A stretch of DNA of 64,000 nucleotides. It comes from Microglena sp. YARC. Lineage: Eukaryota > Chlorophyta > Chlorophyceae > Chlamydomonadales > Chlamydomonadaceae. How positions within the stretch are numbered: the first letter of the stretch is position 1; every line of letters starts with the position of its first letter. Shown in pieces: positions 45,101 to 55,114 of the stretch. Position numbers and translations under genes: made by a program. The stretch spans positions 51,380,277 to 51,444,276 of the forward strand of contig CM039463.1 of assembly GCA_022414725.1 (NCBI GenBank). Reading direction: 5' to 3'. A model generated the notes under the pieces. That model saw only the letters and a program-made list of their open reading frames with translations. It was not told the DNA's origin and ran no database searches.

Positions 45101-48100
45101 CGGGACGTCTATCAACACTCCTGCCCAAGACAACAGCATGGGATCTCATACCTTCGGTCAGCTTATCGGCTCCCCCACCCGGGCAGCAGCCCCAGCGTCC
45201 GAGCAGCCCTCCAAGTCGCAGCCCCCTGGCCCGCCCGGGCAAGTGGGTCAGCAGGACATTGCTGCGGCTAGTGCCGCTGCTGCTAGTGGGGGACCTGCCC
45301 TTGGTGCTGGGCTAAGCCCCCATGGGCGCATGCCAACTCAAACTGGTGCTGGGGCAGTGGACATAATGAGTAGCCTTGCTGATGGTGATGATGCCCTCGA
45401 CAAGGACGGCTCTATCTCTCTGGCGGCGCAGGTGGCTGCGGCCTCTCTCATGCCCTCCACTGCCAAGGAGGCCCCCTCCTTGGCATCCCTGGTGAACACG
45501 GAGAGTCTGGAAACGGCAGCAGAGAAGTACAAAGACTTCAAGGAACCTCCTGAGCAGGTGCAGGACCGCATCGCATTCGCCATGAACAACGTTACCATGA
45601 ACAATGTTGAACAGAAGGCACTAGAGATCAAGGAGAGGACGGTACCGGAGTACATTCCGTGGTTTGCCAACTACATGGTGGTGAAACGAGCCGCACAGGA
45701 GGCAAACTTCCACAACCTGTACATGCTTCTCTGCGACAAGATGGAGTGCAAGGAGCTGACGCGACTGCTGATCAAGACAACTCACTACTTTGTGAAGATC
45801 CTGTTGTACAGCGAGCGAACCATCAAGGAAAGCAATGACCGTGCATTGCTCAAGAACCTGGGTGTGTGGCTAGGCCTCCTTACCTTTGCCAAGAACAAGC
45901 CTGTCCTGTGGAAGGAGCTGGAATTGAAGCATATCCTGGTGGAGGCCTACCAGCGCGGCCGGTTAATAGCTGTCTTGCCCTTCCTCCAGAAACTCTTGGA
46001 GTGCTGCAAGGACTCCAAGGTCTTCCGCCCCACCAACCCTATGATCTCAGGCATCTTGGGTCTGCTGGCGGAGCTGCACTCCATAAAGGGTTTGAAAATC
46101 AACAACGTGTTCTCTATTGAGTTGGTATTCAAAGCATTTAACATCACGCATGCTGATGTAAAGCCTACAGACCACCTGCGTCACCTGCCCAGGGACAGGC
46201 TCCAGAACCCCGACTGGGGAGTAGAGGCTTTGCCTGAGGAACACCCTCCCCCTGCTGCAGCTGACTCCGAGCAGGATGCCAAGGCAGGACAGGCTGGCCA
46301 GCAGGGTGGAGCTGCCGGAGCTCCGGGCATGCACGGCCAGGGCATGAATGCTTCCGCTGCTCCGCCGTCCAGCTTGGTTGGACTAATGCAGGCAGCAGCG
46401 GCCGCCGCTGCCGCCTCCCGCACTACCCTCCCACCCACCGCTGTCCATCAGCTACTGCCGCCTTCCGACGCAACTGCCAACGCCGTCAAGGCCACTAGCA
46501 TCCTGGGTAAGACTGGATTGTACTTTTTGTGTACTCCTGGATTGTATTGTATTTCTTCTATGCCAGAAAAAGGGTTCCAATTCCTGAATCAAGTTTAATT
46601 TGTGTTTCAAGTTCTGCATATTCCTGTTTGAAAGACCTACACCAAGAAACTGGGTTAGGGTACTTAATGTATGCACATATTCAAACTCTTTCTTTCTGAA
46701 TTTTGCATTTTGTCCTAAATAGGCAACACCCCTCTCGGTGCGCTTCTGGAGGGCACAGCTGGCACTGGGAACCAGGCCCAAGGCCAAGGCGCAGAACCCA
46801 CCCCTGGCGTACTCCCAGGCCAGCCTGGAGGACCCCCGGCTCTAGAGGTTGGTGCAGGCCTGATTGCCCAGCTGCACAACTACGTGGTTATCAACCCCTC
46901 CCTGAGTGCGATAGCCGAGAGGCTGCAGCTGAAGAGACACGTGCCCAGTGCTGTTGACCGTGCTATCTTCGAGATCCTATCCCCGGTGGTGGAGCGCTCT
47001 GTCACCATTGCGTGTTACACCACAGTGGAGCTGCTGCTCAAGGATTTTGCTATGGATCCTGATGAGGGTCGCATGAGGAAGGCGGCCCACCTCATGGTGT
47101 CATCCCTAGCTGGCTCACTGGCCCTCGTGACCTGCAAGGACCCCCTGCGTGTGTCCTTGACCAACAGTTTGCGGACTCTGCTACAGGCAGGATCGGCCAA
47201 CATTTCTGACGCCTCTGTCTTGGAGAGCGTGGTCTCACTCGTCGTGTCTGACAACCTTGACTTGGGTTGCACCGTCATTGAGCGCGCAGCAACAGAGAAG
47301 GCAGTGCGGGACGTTGACAAGCTGCTGCTGGAGCCTTACGAGCAGCGAGCCAAGGCCCGCGCCCAAGGCAAGCAGTTTGCTGACAACGCCCCCTTCCACG
47401 GCAGGTTCCCCGCCTCTCTGCCCGATAGCCTCCAGCCACGACCAGGCGTGGTCATTGGTCCCCAGTTGCGGGTGTATGAGGACTTTCAGAGGATCCCCCG
47501 CACCACCACAGCTGCGTCGTTGGCAGCGCAGCCTCAGCAGCAGCAGCAGGGCGCTGCAGGCGCCATGCAGCAGCGGGCTGCTCCCTTCCAAGGTGGTGCA
47601 GAGGCAGAAAAGGTGGAGACCCCTGCCATGTCGGCGCAACTGGAGAAGTACATGGTGTGGCAGAACAGGGCCGACAACATGATTTCTGCCAAGGAGGGGC
47701 AGCAGCAAGGGCCCGGTGCAGACCAATCTGACCTCCAGGTCCTGTTGCAGGTGAGACTCTATTTGGGATTCGGACAGTGATGTGCTCTGTGTTGAATGTA
47801 AGCATTGTGTTGTTCTGCATGACAACACATGGGGCATCAGCAAGGGCCCGGTGCGGACCAGTCTGACCTCCAGGTTCTGTTGCAGGTGAGACTCTAATTG
47901 GGATTAGGGCAGTGATGTGCGGTGTCATGTGTCGAATGTAAGCATCGGGTTGTTCTGCATGACAACACGGGGGTTTTCATTAAGGGCCTGGTGTGGACCA
48001 TTCTGACCTCCAGGTCCTGTTGCAGGCGAGAGTACAATTGGGATGCATGCATCAGTTTTGTTTTGTGGCCTGTCGATGACAATGTAATGTATAAATATCA

Positions 48101-51100
48101 ATGGATAAGAATCCATTCATGAATCCATTAATTGCAATGTCCTGCCTTTGTTTAATGACCCAAGATAAGTTCCCAAACCGATAACATCAATCAAATGGTA
48201 AAAGGAAATGAACAGGCGTCGCTACGGTTACGTTCACCATAGTGCTCCTAGTAGCCTTGCCTTAACTTGGGGTGCTTCTAGCAGCTGTTTTGCCCCCAGA
48301 AAGCCAACCCCGAAGGCTCCAACGTAGCATACCAGGCACTGCGGTACGTAATGTAGCACCTTCAAGTACAGGTACAAGTAGGACCTTCATTAAAAGCCTG
48401 TCAGGCAGTGATGTGATCGGTGTTGAATTTATACTTATGGTTGTTCTACATGATCAAGACGGGGGAGCACGAGGAAAGATGCTACATAGACTCATGCTAC
48501 ATAGATTGACAAAAAACGGGCGAGAATACCAAGTTGATTAGAACGCATACGTCCCCTATTCAGGTTTGTACTCTGCAGAATGAAAAAACGCCCTTACCAC
48601 TTTGCGCTAAAAAAAGAAAAATGGAGTTCTAGGACTGGAGTGGAATAATGTGAAGTTTTAACAACAGAACTGCAGCGTTCGCGCTTGAGAAACAAGGATT
48701 TCTCCCCCACTATGTTATAGCGATCGCAACTTTTGACCCCATTTGGCTTCTAGTGGCCCTGGCTGTAAGTAAGGCTGTAAAAATATTGTCCATGGAGGAG
48801 GCCTAAACCATATATATATACCATGCTAGAAAAACCCACTTACTAATTTGAAAAGAACCTTGCCTGATGCAAAAAAATATGCAAGGGTCGGACTGAGTAA
48901 TTTGTCGCAGTCGGCTCAGATCAGGATTGCAGACATGGCGCATGCATACATATTTATAGTGTCATGCTGAGACCTACTTCCACCCCCATTCCTAACCTAC
49001 CACACCTCCATTGCCTAGTTCAATCCCTAGTCCTACCCCATGTCACCCCTGCCCAAAACAAAACATAACCAACCATCAAAATCAAAACAACCCCCCTCAC
49101 CCCACCCCCTAGTCCAATCCCTAGTCCTGCCCCTTCTTGCCCCTGCCCAAATAAAAAGATACTGACCTTTCAAATCAATCCAAAACCAAACCCTAGTCCA
49201 ATCCTAGTCTAACCCCACCCCTGCCAAAACATAACCAAGCAAACCAAACCCCGCAGGAACTAAACGAGACTGCAATTGCTCCCGGTGCTGAAAATGCCGA
49301 GGACTCAATCAGCTTCCTTTCTCGACGCCTGCTAAAGCACCTTTACGAGGGCAGCACGAAGCTGCATGCCTCCTTCTACATCGCATGCCTGGAGATGCTG
49401 GCGCAGCTCCCCGGCGGCAAGCGGGTTCCCGTAGACCTGATGCAGCTTTTCGCCGTTGCAGAAGACGAGCGCAAGTACAACCGCGAGATTGGGGAGATGA
49501 TGTTGCGTGCTAGGCTGTTCAGCCTACCAGAGCTTGACTCTTACCTGGCCAAGGTAAAGATATGTCTGCCTAGGACTCGAGGGGGGGTGGGGTGGGGGCA
49601 AGAATAAAGTTCGCATACCGCATGTTGGGAAATTGTTTTTTCACCCCTGACCACCCACCTACTAGAGCTTGACCTTACCTGGCCAAGGTTAGGATATGTC
49701 TGTTCTATTACTTTGTCTAAAAAAACGAAATTAGTAGGCCATGCCACAGGCGTGAGATTGAGGGAACCCTCCCGTTTGCATGCATGTATACGTACTGGAG
49801 AATAGCAACCATGTTGGGCTTATTTGGTTTCGCAGACCCTCTGCGCCTGAGCTTGGACTACCGCGCTACAGCATAGGACTTGTCTGCTCCGTTGTGGACC
49901 TGTGTTTTCGCATTTTGAACTGAAGTATCGGTAAACCCGGTATGTTTATCCTCCGCCTCCTCTTGCCTACTCATAAATAAATGGATAGTATGCCGGACTA
50001 AGAGGCGTGAGGTTGAGGGGCGAGCCGTTTGCTTGCCACCGGGGCCAGCCACCAATCAATGCAATAATTAACTTAGAAAAAAGAAGAAAGAACGCCTGGT
50101 GGGGCACGGTGTTAAGGGTGCTGTCCTGTATGCTGCTGGGGACTACCACCATTTGATGAACTTAATTATCTTATTGTTGTCCCACTCAGCGCGCTTCTGT
50201 CCTTCACCAGCGATGAGTCTAAGCCCCCTCCCCACCCTTTTCTTCCTCCATCTCTGTGCACCTCGCAACATGCTTGACCCAATGAGACGAATGTCATGCT
50301 CGACACACACACACTGACATGCGCGTACAAACACGCACACACAGATATGCACATACAAACATACACACACACTGATATGCATATACACACGCATACACAT
50401 ACAAACATGCACACACACTGGTATGCACTTACAAACACACACACACACACACTTGACATGCACATACAAACATGCACACACTGACATGCACATACACACA
50501 TGCACACACTCAGACAAGTTTTCATACATGGCTGTGCCCAACACACAAAACAAAAAGCTCAACCCGTGGCCCGTGGCACAACCGTTGACCTACCGTGAGA
50601 CAGCCTAGAGATTACCGTGAGGCAACCCAGAGGCTACTCAAAGTCGCTTTTGGTCGACGCCGCATTCTACTTCCCCCCGGACCACTCGTGCAGGTTCTTA
50701 CCTCCACCTGCAACCCCTAAGCCATTGAGTTCCTCATGGAACCCATATCCACCTCATGCCCATGCCCAATGCACTCGAGCCAATCCAATACCTCAATCTC
50801 ATGCTCAATCCACTCGTGCAGGTTCTCACCGCAACCCACTCGTGCCAACTCAATATCTCATTCTCATGCAATAATACCTCAATCTCAGGCAAGAATACCT
50901 CAGGTCCACTCGTGGCAACCCCATACCTCAATCTCATGTCCAATCCACTTGTGCAGGTTCTCACCGCAACCCGCAACCCCTCCGCCATCGAGTTCCTCAT
51001 GAACCTCATCAAGGTCTTCATCCTCCGAGACCAGGTCCTCGCCTACCACGACATGTACAGCTCCATCGAAGTGCTGGGCAAGTTGTCGGCTCGAATCCCC

Positions 51101-54100
51101 GGCTCGGACGCCGTCACCCAGCTTGTAGAGCAAGCCCGCAAGAGCGGCGCTGCAGCCCTGGTTGCGAACCGCCGCCCCTCTGAGATCGCTGGTCTCATGC
51201 GCGATAAGGCTGATCCTAACGGCCTGCGTGAGCAAGCCATCTCCTTGTTTGAGGAGTGGCTAAGGGTTCTGAACACTGCTGTGGAAGATAAGGTGGGTAG
51301 CATATACCCAGGCTTCAAAGACATGGTGCCCCACTAGCATCCACCCACCCTCCCACTTACATCCCTTCTCCCACCCACTACCCCCCCCCCCCCCTCCACA
51401 CACACACCCTCTCACACTTGCAACCCTCCTTTATACCCGGTATGCTACAGCGGCATTTGTTTGGATTTTCTCCTGTGAGGTAGTCGTGTCCATTGCAACC
51501 TATTTGGCATAACCCTAACTGAAATGCATACGATCATCACTTCCCAGGCAACGTCACCTGCCACAACCAGCTTGCCAAGCTTACCACTCACTACTACTAA
51601 CCAACACTATCACCACCATACCCAAAACTGAACTGCATACGATCATTACCCATCAGGCAACATCACCTGCCACAATCAGCATCCCAAGCTTTCACTCGCT
51701 ACTACCTAACAACAATATCACCACCATACCCCAAACTGAAGTGCATACGATCATCACTTCCAAGGCAACGTCACCAGCCACAACCAGCATGCCAAGCTTT
51801 CCTCTAGTTACTACCAGTCAACACCATCATCACTATTCTACCTCAGCCTCCTCCAGTGCGAAATCATTCCACTAGCAGTTGGATAGCTCCCATTTCGCTC
51901 CATATCCACACCCGCCAGCACCTTAGTTCTTCTCCCATTGCCAACCCTTGTCTAACACCTCGCCCTTCACCCCCCAACCCACCACCCTCCCCCTTTCACC
52001 CCCCCCCCCCCCCCCCCCCCCCCCCCCTTCACCCTCACAGCAAGTTCTGGGCAACTTCCTAGTGAGCGTGCGCAACGCTGGCGTGCTGAAGATGGACGAG
52101 ACCACCGACCGCTTCCTGCGCCTCCTCATGGAGCTCTCCGTCAACCACGCCCTGTCCAGTGCTGACGCTGCCGCAGCCCAGCAGGCCGCCACCGGCCGGC
52201 CTGCTGATGCTTCCGCCCCCATGTCCTTCATGGCTGTGGACGCCCTAGTTTGCCTCATCAGCACCATTACCATCCATGGGGGTAGCGAGGCCTTCCTGTC
52301 CCGCACCCTGAACATCATAGTGGGTATGGTAAAGCGGGATGCTGATGAAAGGTCACTAACCTTCAACGCCCGCCCCTACACCCGCCTGCTGGCGGGGCTC
52401 ATCTGCGAGTTAGGCCAGGCAGAGCCTGCTGAAGGAAATAAAAACCGGTACCTGCAAGCCATTGGCTTGGCCCTGTACGACCTGCAGCCTATCAGCGTGC
52501 CTGGCTTTGCCTTCAGCTGGGTTGAGTTGATTGCCCACAGGCACTTGATGCCAAAATTGCTGGCGTCGCCCCAGACGCAGGGCTGGGCTTTGTTTGAGGC
52601 CTTACTCGTAGGACTCCTCAAGTTCTTGGAGCCCTACTTGCGAAGCGCTGACCTGGCTGACTCCATCCGCCAGCTGTACAAGGGCTCCCTTCGCCTGCTT
52701 CTGGTCCTGCTGCATGACATCCCGGAGTTCCTGTGTGAGCACCACTTCACACTGTGTGACGTGATCCCACCCAGCTGCATCCAGATGAGAAACCTCATTC
52801 TGTCGGCCTTCCCTCGGAACATGCGCCTGCCCGACCCCTTCACCCCCAACCTGAAAGTTGACCTACTCCCAGAGATCAGCCAGCCCCCCAGGGTGCTCCC
52901 TGAGCCCGAGCGTTTGCTGCAGGAGCCTCTGAAGGCACAGGTGGACCAGTTCCTACACAGCGCACCCCTCCCACCTTCCCCCAGGAACTGGTTCAGCGAA
53001 TGTCAGTCTCAGCGTCAGACCCGAAGGCCGCTGCTGCCCTGTCCTCTGTCCCTGCCATCAATGCCTTGGTCCTGTACGTCGGTGCCACGGTGAAGAATGT
53101 TAGCAGCCCAATGAACGCAGCGGCTATGGAGCTGTACATCCGCATGGCGACCGAGCTGGATAGCGAGGCGCGGTACACTCTGCTGAATGCGTTTGCCAAC
53201 CAGCTGAGGTACCCCAACAGCCACACTCACTACTTCTCTTGCGCACTGCTGACCATGTTCGCGGAGATTAAGAGTGAAGTGATCAAGGAGCAGATTACTC
53301 GCGTGCTGCTGGAGCGACTCATCGTCAACAGGCCTCACCCATGGGTAAGTCCTCTCGTTCGAGTGTATGTGTATTAATGGGGGGTGGAACAAATAAAAGC
53401 CTCACCCATGGGCAAGAGAAATCAACAGTACGAGGAGACGAGAGAAATGGGTGAATTCTAACATGGCTCCAGACATCAATTTGTGGCTGCTCGCTGTCTT
53501 CCTCTTGTTGGCTGAGTAGGGGATCTAAGACTATTTGAGCCCTACTCCCTCAACAGGCAATGGTCGATATTTTGGGTTACGCGATGTCATATTAATAGAC
53601 AAAGGCATATCATATGCTGTTGACTTGATGTGAGTGTGACTTGATGTGAGTATGACTCGATGTAAGTGTGACTTGATGTGAGTGTGACATATGCTGTTGA
53701 CTTGATGTGAGTATGATCTCATACAAACTGCATCATATGTAGGAATAGGCAATATGATATCATGTCACCATACTATATCATATGATGCCGGCAGTCTGAC
53801 TAGGCTTAAGTTACCATTTATATACGATATCATGTGTCACCATATTTCCACCCACCTCACTGCACCCACCCATATATCCACCCACCTCACTACACCCACC
53901 CATACATCCACCCACCTCACTGCACCCACCCATATATCCACCCACCTCACTACACCCACCATATACCCACCCACTCACTACACCACCCATATACCCACCC
54001 ACCTCACTACACCCACCATATACCCACCCACCTCACTACACCCACCCATATACCCACCCATCTCATTACACCCACCCATATACCCACCCCAGGGCCTGCT

Positions 54101-54320
54101 GATCACGTTCATCGAACTCATCAAGAACCCCCGGTACAATTTCTGGAGCCACGAGTTCACACGCTGTGCGCCTGACATAGAGCGCCTGTTTAAGAGTGTG
54201 GCTAACTCCTGCATGGGTCCACCCAAGGCAGATGAGGAGGGTGCGTCCAACACTGCTACAGCCAACATCACTGGAGGAGGCAACGCTGTGCTCCCGAAGG
54301 AGACAGCTGTTAGGGGATAG
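38531..54320 (+). CDS. CNOT1: CNOT1, scaffold subunit of the CCR4-NOT deadenylase
   Basis: CNOT1/NOT1 is the large cytoplasmic scaffold that holds the CAF1/CCR4 deadenylases, CNOT9 and NOT2/NOT3. Coding exons: 38531-39145, 39429-39569, 39734-39820, 40252-40325, 41058-41151, 41864-42145, 42677-42796, 43355-43561, 44790-46506 (or 44787), 46723-47750, 49257-49553, 50957-51292, 52041-53344, 54093-54320. All introns are GT-AG and phases join correctly, giving about 2176 residues. Order of domains: HEAT-like N-terminal part (1-340), TTP-binding-type region (432-540), low-complexity linker, MIF4G for CAF1 (about 791-1014), DUF3819/CNOT9-binding (about 1161-1452), and the C-terminal NOT1 domain (from about 1750). 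Compared with animal CNOT1 the first ~250 residues are lacking. One frame break lies at 52978-52984. Several exon edges are duplicated in the introns. Confidence 0.95.
39429..42145 (+). CDS. CNOT1: CNOT1 exons 2-6
   Basis: Exons 39429-39569 ([20 protein letters not shown]), 39734-39820 ([20 protein letters not shown]), 40252-40325 ([20 protein letters not shown]), 41058-41151 ([20 protein letters not shown]) and 41864-42145 (ending [17 protein letters not shown]). Exon 4 ends in phase 2 at GA|GTAAGC and exon 5 restores the frame. The last exon contains the conserved EEANSYFQ(K/R)IY motif. Confidence 0.9.
40000..40190 (+). repeat. Single copy of the 159-bp element family (26060-27075)
   Basis: Contains GGTGCTGCATTAGAGCCTTA, GGGGTTGCTTTTGGGCC and ACTTGGAGCACCATGGTGC. 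It lies in CNOT1 intron 3. Confidence 0.75.
40388..40582. mobile_element. Inverted-repeat element (CTTTTCGGCTACGAGCAG family)
   Basis: Ends TTTCTTTTCGGCTACGAGCA and TTTAGCCGAAAAGAAAAGCC are inverted repeats. It is related to 62312-62516 and, more distantly, to 54335-54530. It lies in CNOT1 intron 4; the rest of that intron (40583-41057) shows nothing notable. Confidence 0.75.
42677..42796 (+). CDS. CNOT1: CNOT1 exon 7
   Basis: 40 codons starting [20 protein letters not shown] and ending [12 protein letters not shown], the start of the TTP-binding-type region. The donor is GACAAG|GTAAGA. Confidence 0.93.
42797..42870 (+). repeat. Decoy copy of CNOT1 exon 7 end and donor
   Basis: The last ~25 exon bases and first ~20 intron bases (from TTCTTCCCA at 42773) recur 47 bases later (from 42820: TTCTTCCCAAGCTACCCTGA, then GAGGGTAGGGTACATGGTAT). 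The copy keeps a GT at the equivalent position. Confidence 0.8.
42865..43010 (+). repeat. Single copy of the 159-bp element family
   Basis: Contains GGTGCTACATTATGCACCC and TTCTAGGAGCACCATAGTGC, followed by two short copies of GTGCTATATGAAGACACAT(A). It lies in CNOT1 intron 7; the end of that intron has CCATCCCAACCCTGCC repeats (43250-43330). Confidence 0.75.
43355..43561 (+). CDS. CNOT1: CNOT1 exon 8
   Basis: 69 codons: [40 protein letters not shown], ending [12 protein letters not shown]. This completes the TTP-binding-type region. The donor is CTTCAG|GTGTGA. Confidence 0.94.
43562..44000 (+). repeat. Two further tandem copies of CNOT1 exon 8 end plus donor (191-bp unit)
   Basis: The unit is ~130 bases of exon 8 (from GCGCTATGTCCTGGATGCA) with its donor and ~60 bases of intron. 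It is repeated with an exact 191-base period: TGTACCTTTG at 43481, 43672 and 43863. Copy 2 has TGGCCCTAATTC, an in-frame stop, but keeps CTTCAG|GTGTGA. Copy 3 has CTCAAG|GTTTGA. Neither copy has an acceptor, so they look like donor ladders rather than exons. Confidence 0.95.
44589..44745. mobile_element. ATATGAT-rich hAT-like MITE with target duplication
   Basis: 157 bp, TAGGGAACAGCAATATGA to GATATGCCGGTCCCTA. The flanking octamers ACCATGCG (44581-44588) and ACCATGAG (44746-44753) match at 7 of 8 positions, supporting hAT-type insertion. It sits in CNOT1 intron 8; the rest of that intron contains a GGCTGCCCACTGTCTTCC-family repeat (44395-44500) and a related ATATCGTATGATG-rich fragment (44210-44335). 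Confidence 0.85.
44790..46506 (+). CDS. CNOT1: CNOT1 exon 9 (linker and MIF4G / CAF1-binding domain)
   Basis: About 572 codons. It opens [20 protein letters not shown], then a Gly/Pro/Ala-rich disordered linker to about 45480. The MIF4G domain is [56 protein letters not shown] and [20 protein letters not shown]. It ends in an alanine-rich tract ([12 protein letters not shown]). The acceptor TTGCAGCAG|GTG is a NAGNAG, so a glutamine may be optional. The donor is CCTGG|GTAAGA. Confidence 0.94.
46723..47750 (+). CDS. CNOT1: CNOT1 exon 10 (DUF3819, CNOT9-binding domain)
   Basis: Follows CCTAAATAG with a phase 1 join. A disordered start is followed by the conserved domain: [60 protein letters not shown] and [21 protein letters not shown] glutamine tract (QPQQQQQG) lies near 47535. 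It ends SDLQVLLQ at CAG|GTGAGA. Confidence 0.94.
47751..48045 (+). repeat. Two tandem decoy copies of CNOT1 exon 10 end plus donor
   Basis: The last ~50 exon bases (CAAGGGCCCGGTGCAGACCA ... CTGTTGCAG) and ~80 intron bases are repeated. Donors are at 47751 (real), 47886 and 48026, spacings 135 and 140. Copy 2 keeps CAG|GTGAGACTC; copy 3 is CAG|GCGAGA. Confidence 0.95.
48237..48372 (-). repeat. Reverse single copy of the 159-bp element family
   Basis: Begins CATAGTGCTCCTAGTAGCC and ends GTACGTAATGTAGCACCTT. It lies in CNOT1 intron 10. 48380-48940 of that intron is unremarkable. 48950-49256 has three to four loose copies of a CCCTAGTCCAATCC / GCCCAAAACA unit running up to the exon 11 acceptor. 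Confidence 0.7.
49257..49553 (+). CDS. CNOT1: CNOT1 exon 11
   Basis: 99 codons: [40 protein letters not shown], ending [10 protein letters not shown]. The acceptor is AACCCCGCAG and the donor GCCAAG|GTAAAG. Confidence 0.93.
49554..49710 (+). repeat. Decoy copy of CNOT1 exon 11 end and donor
   Basis: CTAGAGCTTGACCTTACCTG then GCCAAG|GTTAGGATATGTCTG at 49662-49702 copies the real edge at 49529-49568, a shift of 134 bases. One base is lost (GACTCTTACC to GACCTTACC), breaking the frame. Confidence 0.9.
49995..50055 (+). repeat. Copy of the GAGGCGTGAGGTTGAGG family, and a SINE-tail fragment
   Basis: AAGAGGCGTGAGGTTGAGG to CCGGGGCCAGCCACC; another partial copy is at 49736-49790. A SINE-tail fragment (AACGCCTGGTGGGGCACGG) follows at 50089. 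Both lie in CNOT1 intron 11, which also has a CA-rich tract at 50305-50515. Confidence 0.75.
50680..50956 (+). repeat. Acceptor-edge array before CNOT1 exon 12, 2 decoy copies
   Basis: CACTCGTGCAG|GTTCT occurs at 50693 and 50821 and the real acceptor at 50956 (CACTTGTGCAG|GTTCTC), spacings 128 and 135. Decoy 1 reads into CAACCCCTAAGCCATTGAG, a copy of the exon with a stop. Decoy 2 copies only ~18 exon bases. CCTCAATCTCATGC units fill the gaps. Confidence 0.9.
50957..51292 (+). CDS. CNOT1: CNOT1 exon 12
   Basis: 112 codons: [57 protein letters not shown], ending VEDK at AAG|GTGGGT. It matches the region between the CNOT9-binding domain and the C-terminal NOT1 domain. Confidence 0.93.
51520..51860 (+). 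repeat. ~108-bp tandem repeat in CNOT1 intron 12
   Basis: Three copies of a unit with GCATACGATCAT (51526, 51635, 51742), GGCAACGTCACCTGCCACAA and CACCACCATACCC. The intron ends with a C run (52003-52027) and the TTCACCCTCACAG acceptor. Confidence 0.88.
52041..53344 (+). CDS. CNOT1: CNOT1 exon 13 (NOT1 C-terminal domain) with a frame break
   Basis: Starts [20 protein letters not shown] and contains [39 protein letters not shown] and [20 protein letters not shown]. These are highly conserved NOT2/NOT3-binding sequence. The frame then fails at the C run 52978-52982. Downstream the protein continues one frame over: [58 protein letters not shown]. Adding one base to the C run gives the same spacing (21 residues from VDQF to LVQRM) as the animal protein. 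The alternative is a 44-base phase-0 intron (52941-52984, CAG|GTGGAC to CCCCCAG). The donor is CATGG|GTAAGT. Confidence 0.9.
53345..53420 (+). repeat. Decoy copy of CNOT1 exon 13 end
   Basis: GCCTCACCCATGG at 53399-53411 copies the exon end at 53332-53344, 67 bases later, now followed by GCAAGA where the real donor is GTAAGT. Confidence 0.75.
53560..53840. mobile_element. ATATGAT-rich MITE fragments
   Basis: 53583-53735 has GACTTGATGTGAGT(G/A)TGA units within a remnant of the family. 53749-53840 is the 5' half of a forward copy (TAGGAATAGGCAATATGATA, then GGCAGTCTGACTAGGC). Both lie in CNOT1 intron 13. Confidence 0.7.
53845..54090. repeat. CCCACCTCACTACACCCACC minisatellite
   Basis: About nine units of 28-30 bases run up to the exon 14 acceptor and supply its pyrimidine-rich tract (TATACCCACCCCAG|GGC). 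Confidence 0.92.
54093..54320 (+). CDS. CNOT1: CNOT1 exon 14 (last)
   Basis: 75 codons and TAG stop: [40 protein letters not shown], then a species-specific tail. The first 45 residues are the conserved end of NOT1. Confidence 0.95.
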   Translation, partial: GLLITFIELIKNPRYNFWSHEFTRCAPDIERLFKSVANSCMGPPKADEEGASNTATANITGGGNAVLPKETAVRG

Positions 54321-54334
54321 CCCATTGTTTCATT

Positions 54335-55110
54335 TTTTTTGCTACTCACTGTAGCTTCCTGCCAGCCCCACTAGCTAGCCACTGGGTCAAACCAATGCAT
54401 GCAGCTGCATTTGACTGCCTGTCGTGCCAGCTTTCAGACGCACCAGCTAGCTTCGGGCTTGGCCCAGGGTCGGGGAAAGATAGCTGCATAGAAGCTGGTA
54501 CGCATTGCCCCCAAAAGAGGCAGTGCTAAGCCCGCCTATTTGATAAGGCTGTGGAGCTCACAACTACTGACAACCATCTCACTCACCAAGGAGCCTCCGT
54601 CCTGCTAGTCTTGCTCACTAGCCCAATCCGTCCTGGTGCATCTGGCAAGTGTGGCCTGACCAGTCCATTAGCCGTTTGTACGCTGGGTAGGGCTCCCGGG
54701 GCCCAAGTAATCACTGTGTATGTATGTACATTTGGCAGGTGTGGTGTCGGCAATCTCTGGGATTGGATCGTTACATGGTTTTTGAGCCAACTCTTGACTG
54801 CTGACAGTCTTCGAGTGCCAAGTCCCCCCGTGCGATACCCACGGAAGCAGGGAGCCAACTATGCGGATTAGACAGTTTAAAGACTTGTCCGGGTCAAAGA
54901 TCATCTCTGGGGCAGCGCTGATGCTGAGTGGAGTTGTGGGTGTTTCAATTGTTGGGTGGGTGGTGCAAGAGGATGAAAGGAGAACATAGATATGAGCAGA
55001 GCTCTCTGTCTTGCATAGGCTGAGAATATTAGCTAGGTGTGCAGTCACTCAGTGATCCTCGTGAACGCGGTACAACCTGGATGTGGTTTTAGGTATCTAG
55101 TTAGTACACA
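54335..55110. repeat. Dispersed repeats 3' of CNOT1
   Basis: 54335-54530 is a diverged relative of the inverted-repeat element at 62312. 54750-54900 is a GACTGCTGACAGTCTTCG-family copy ending GGATTAGACAGTTTAAAGAC, shared with 13300-13790. No gene is seen. Confidence 0.55.
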
Positions 55111-55114
55111 TCCT

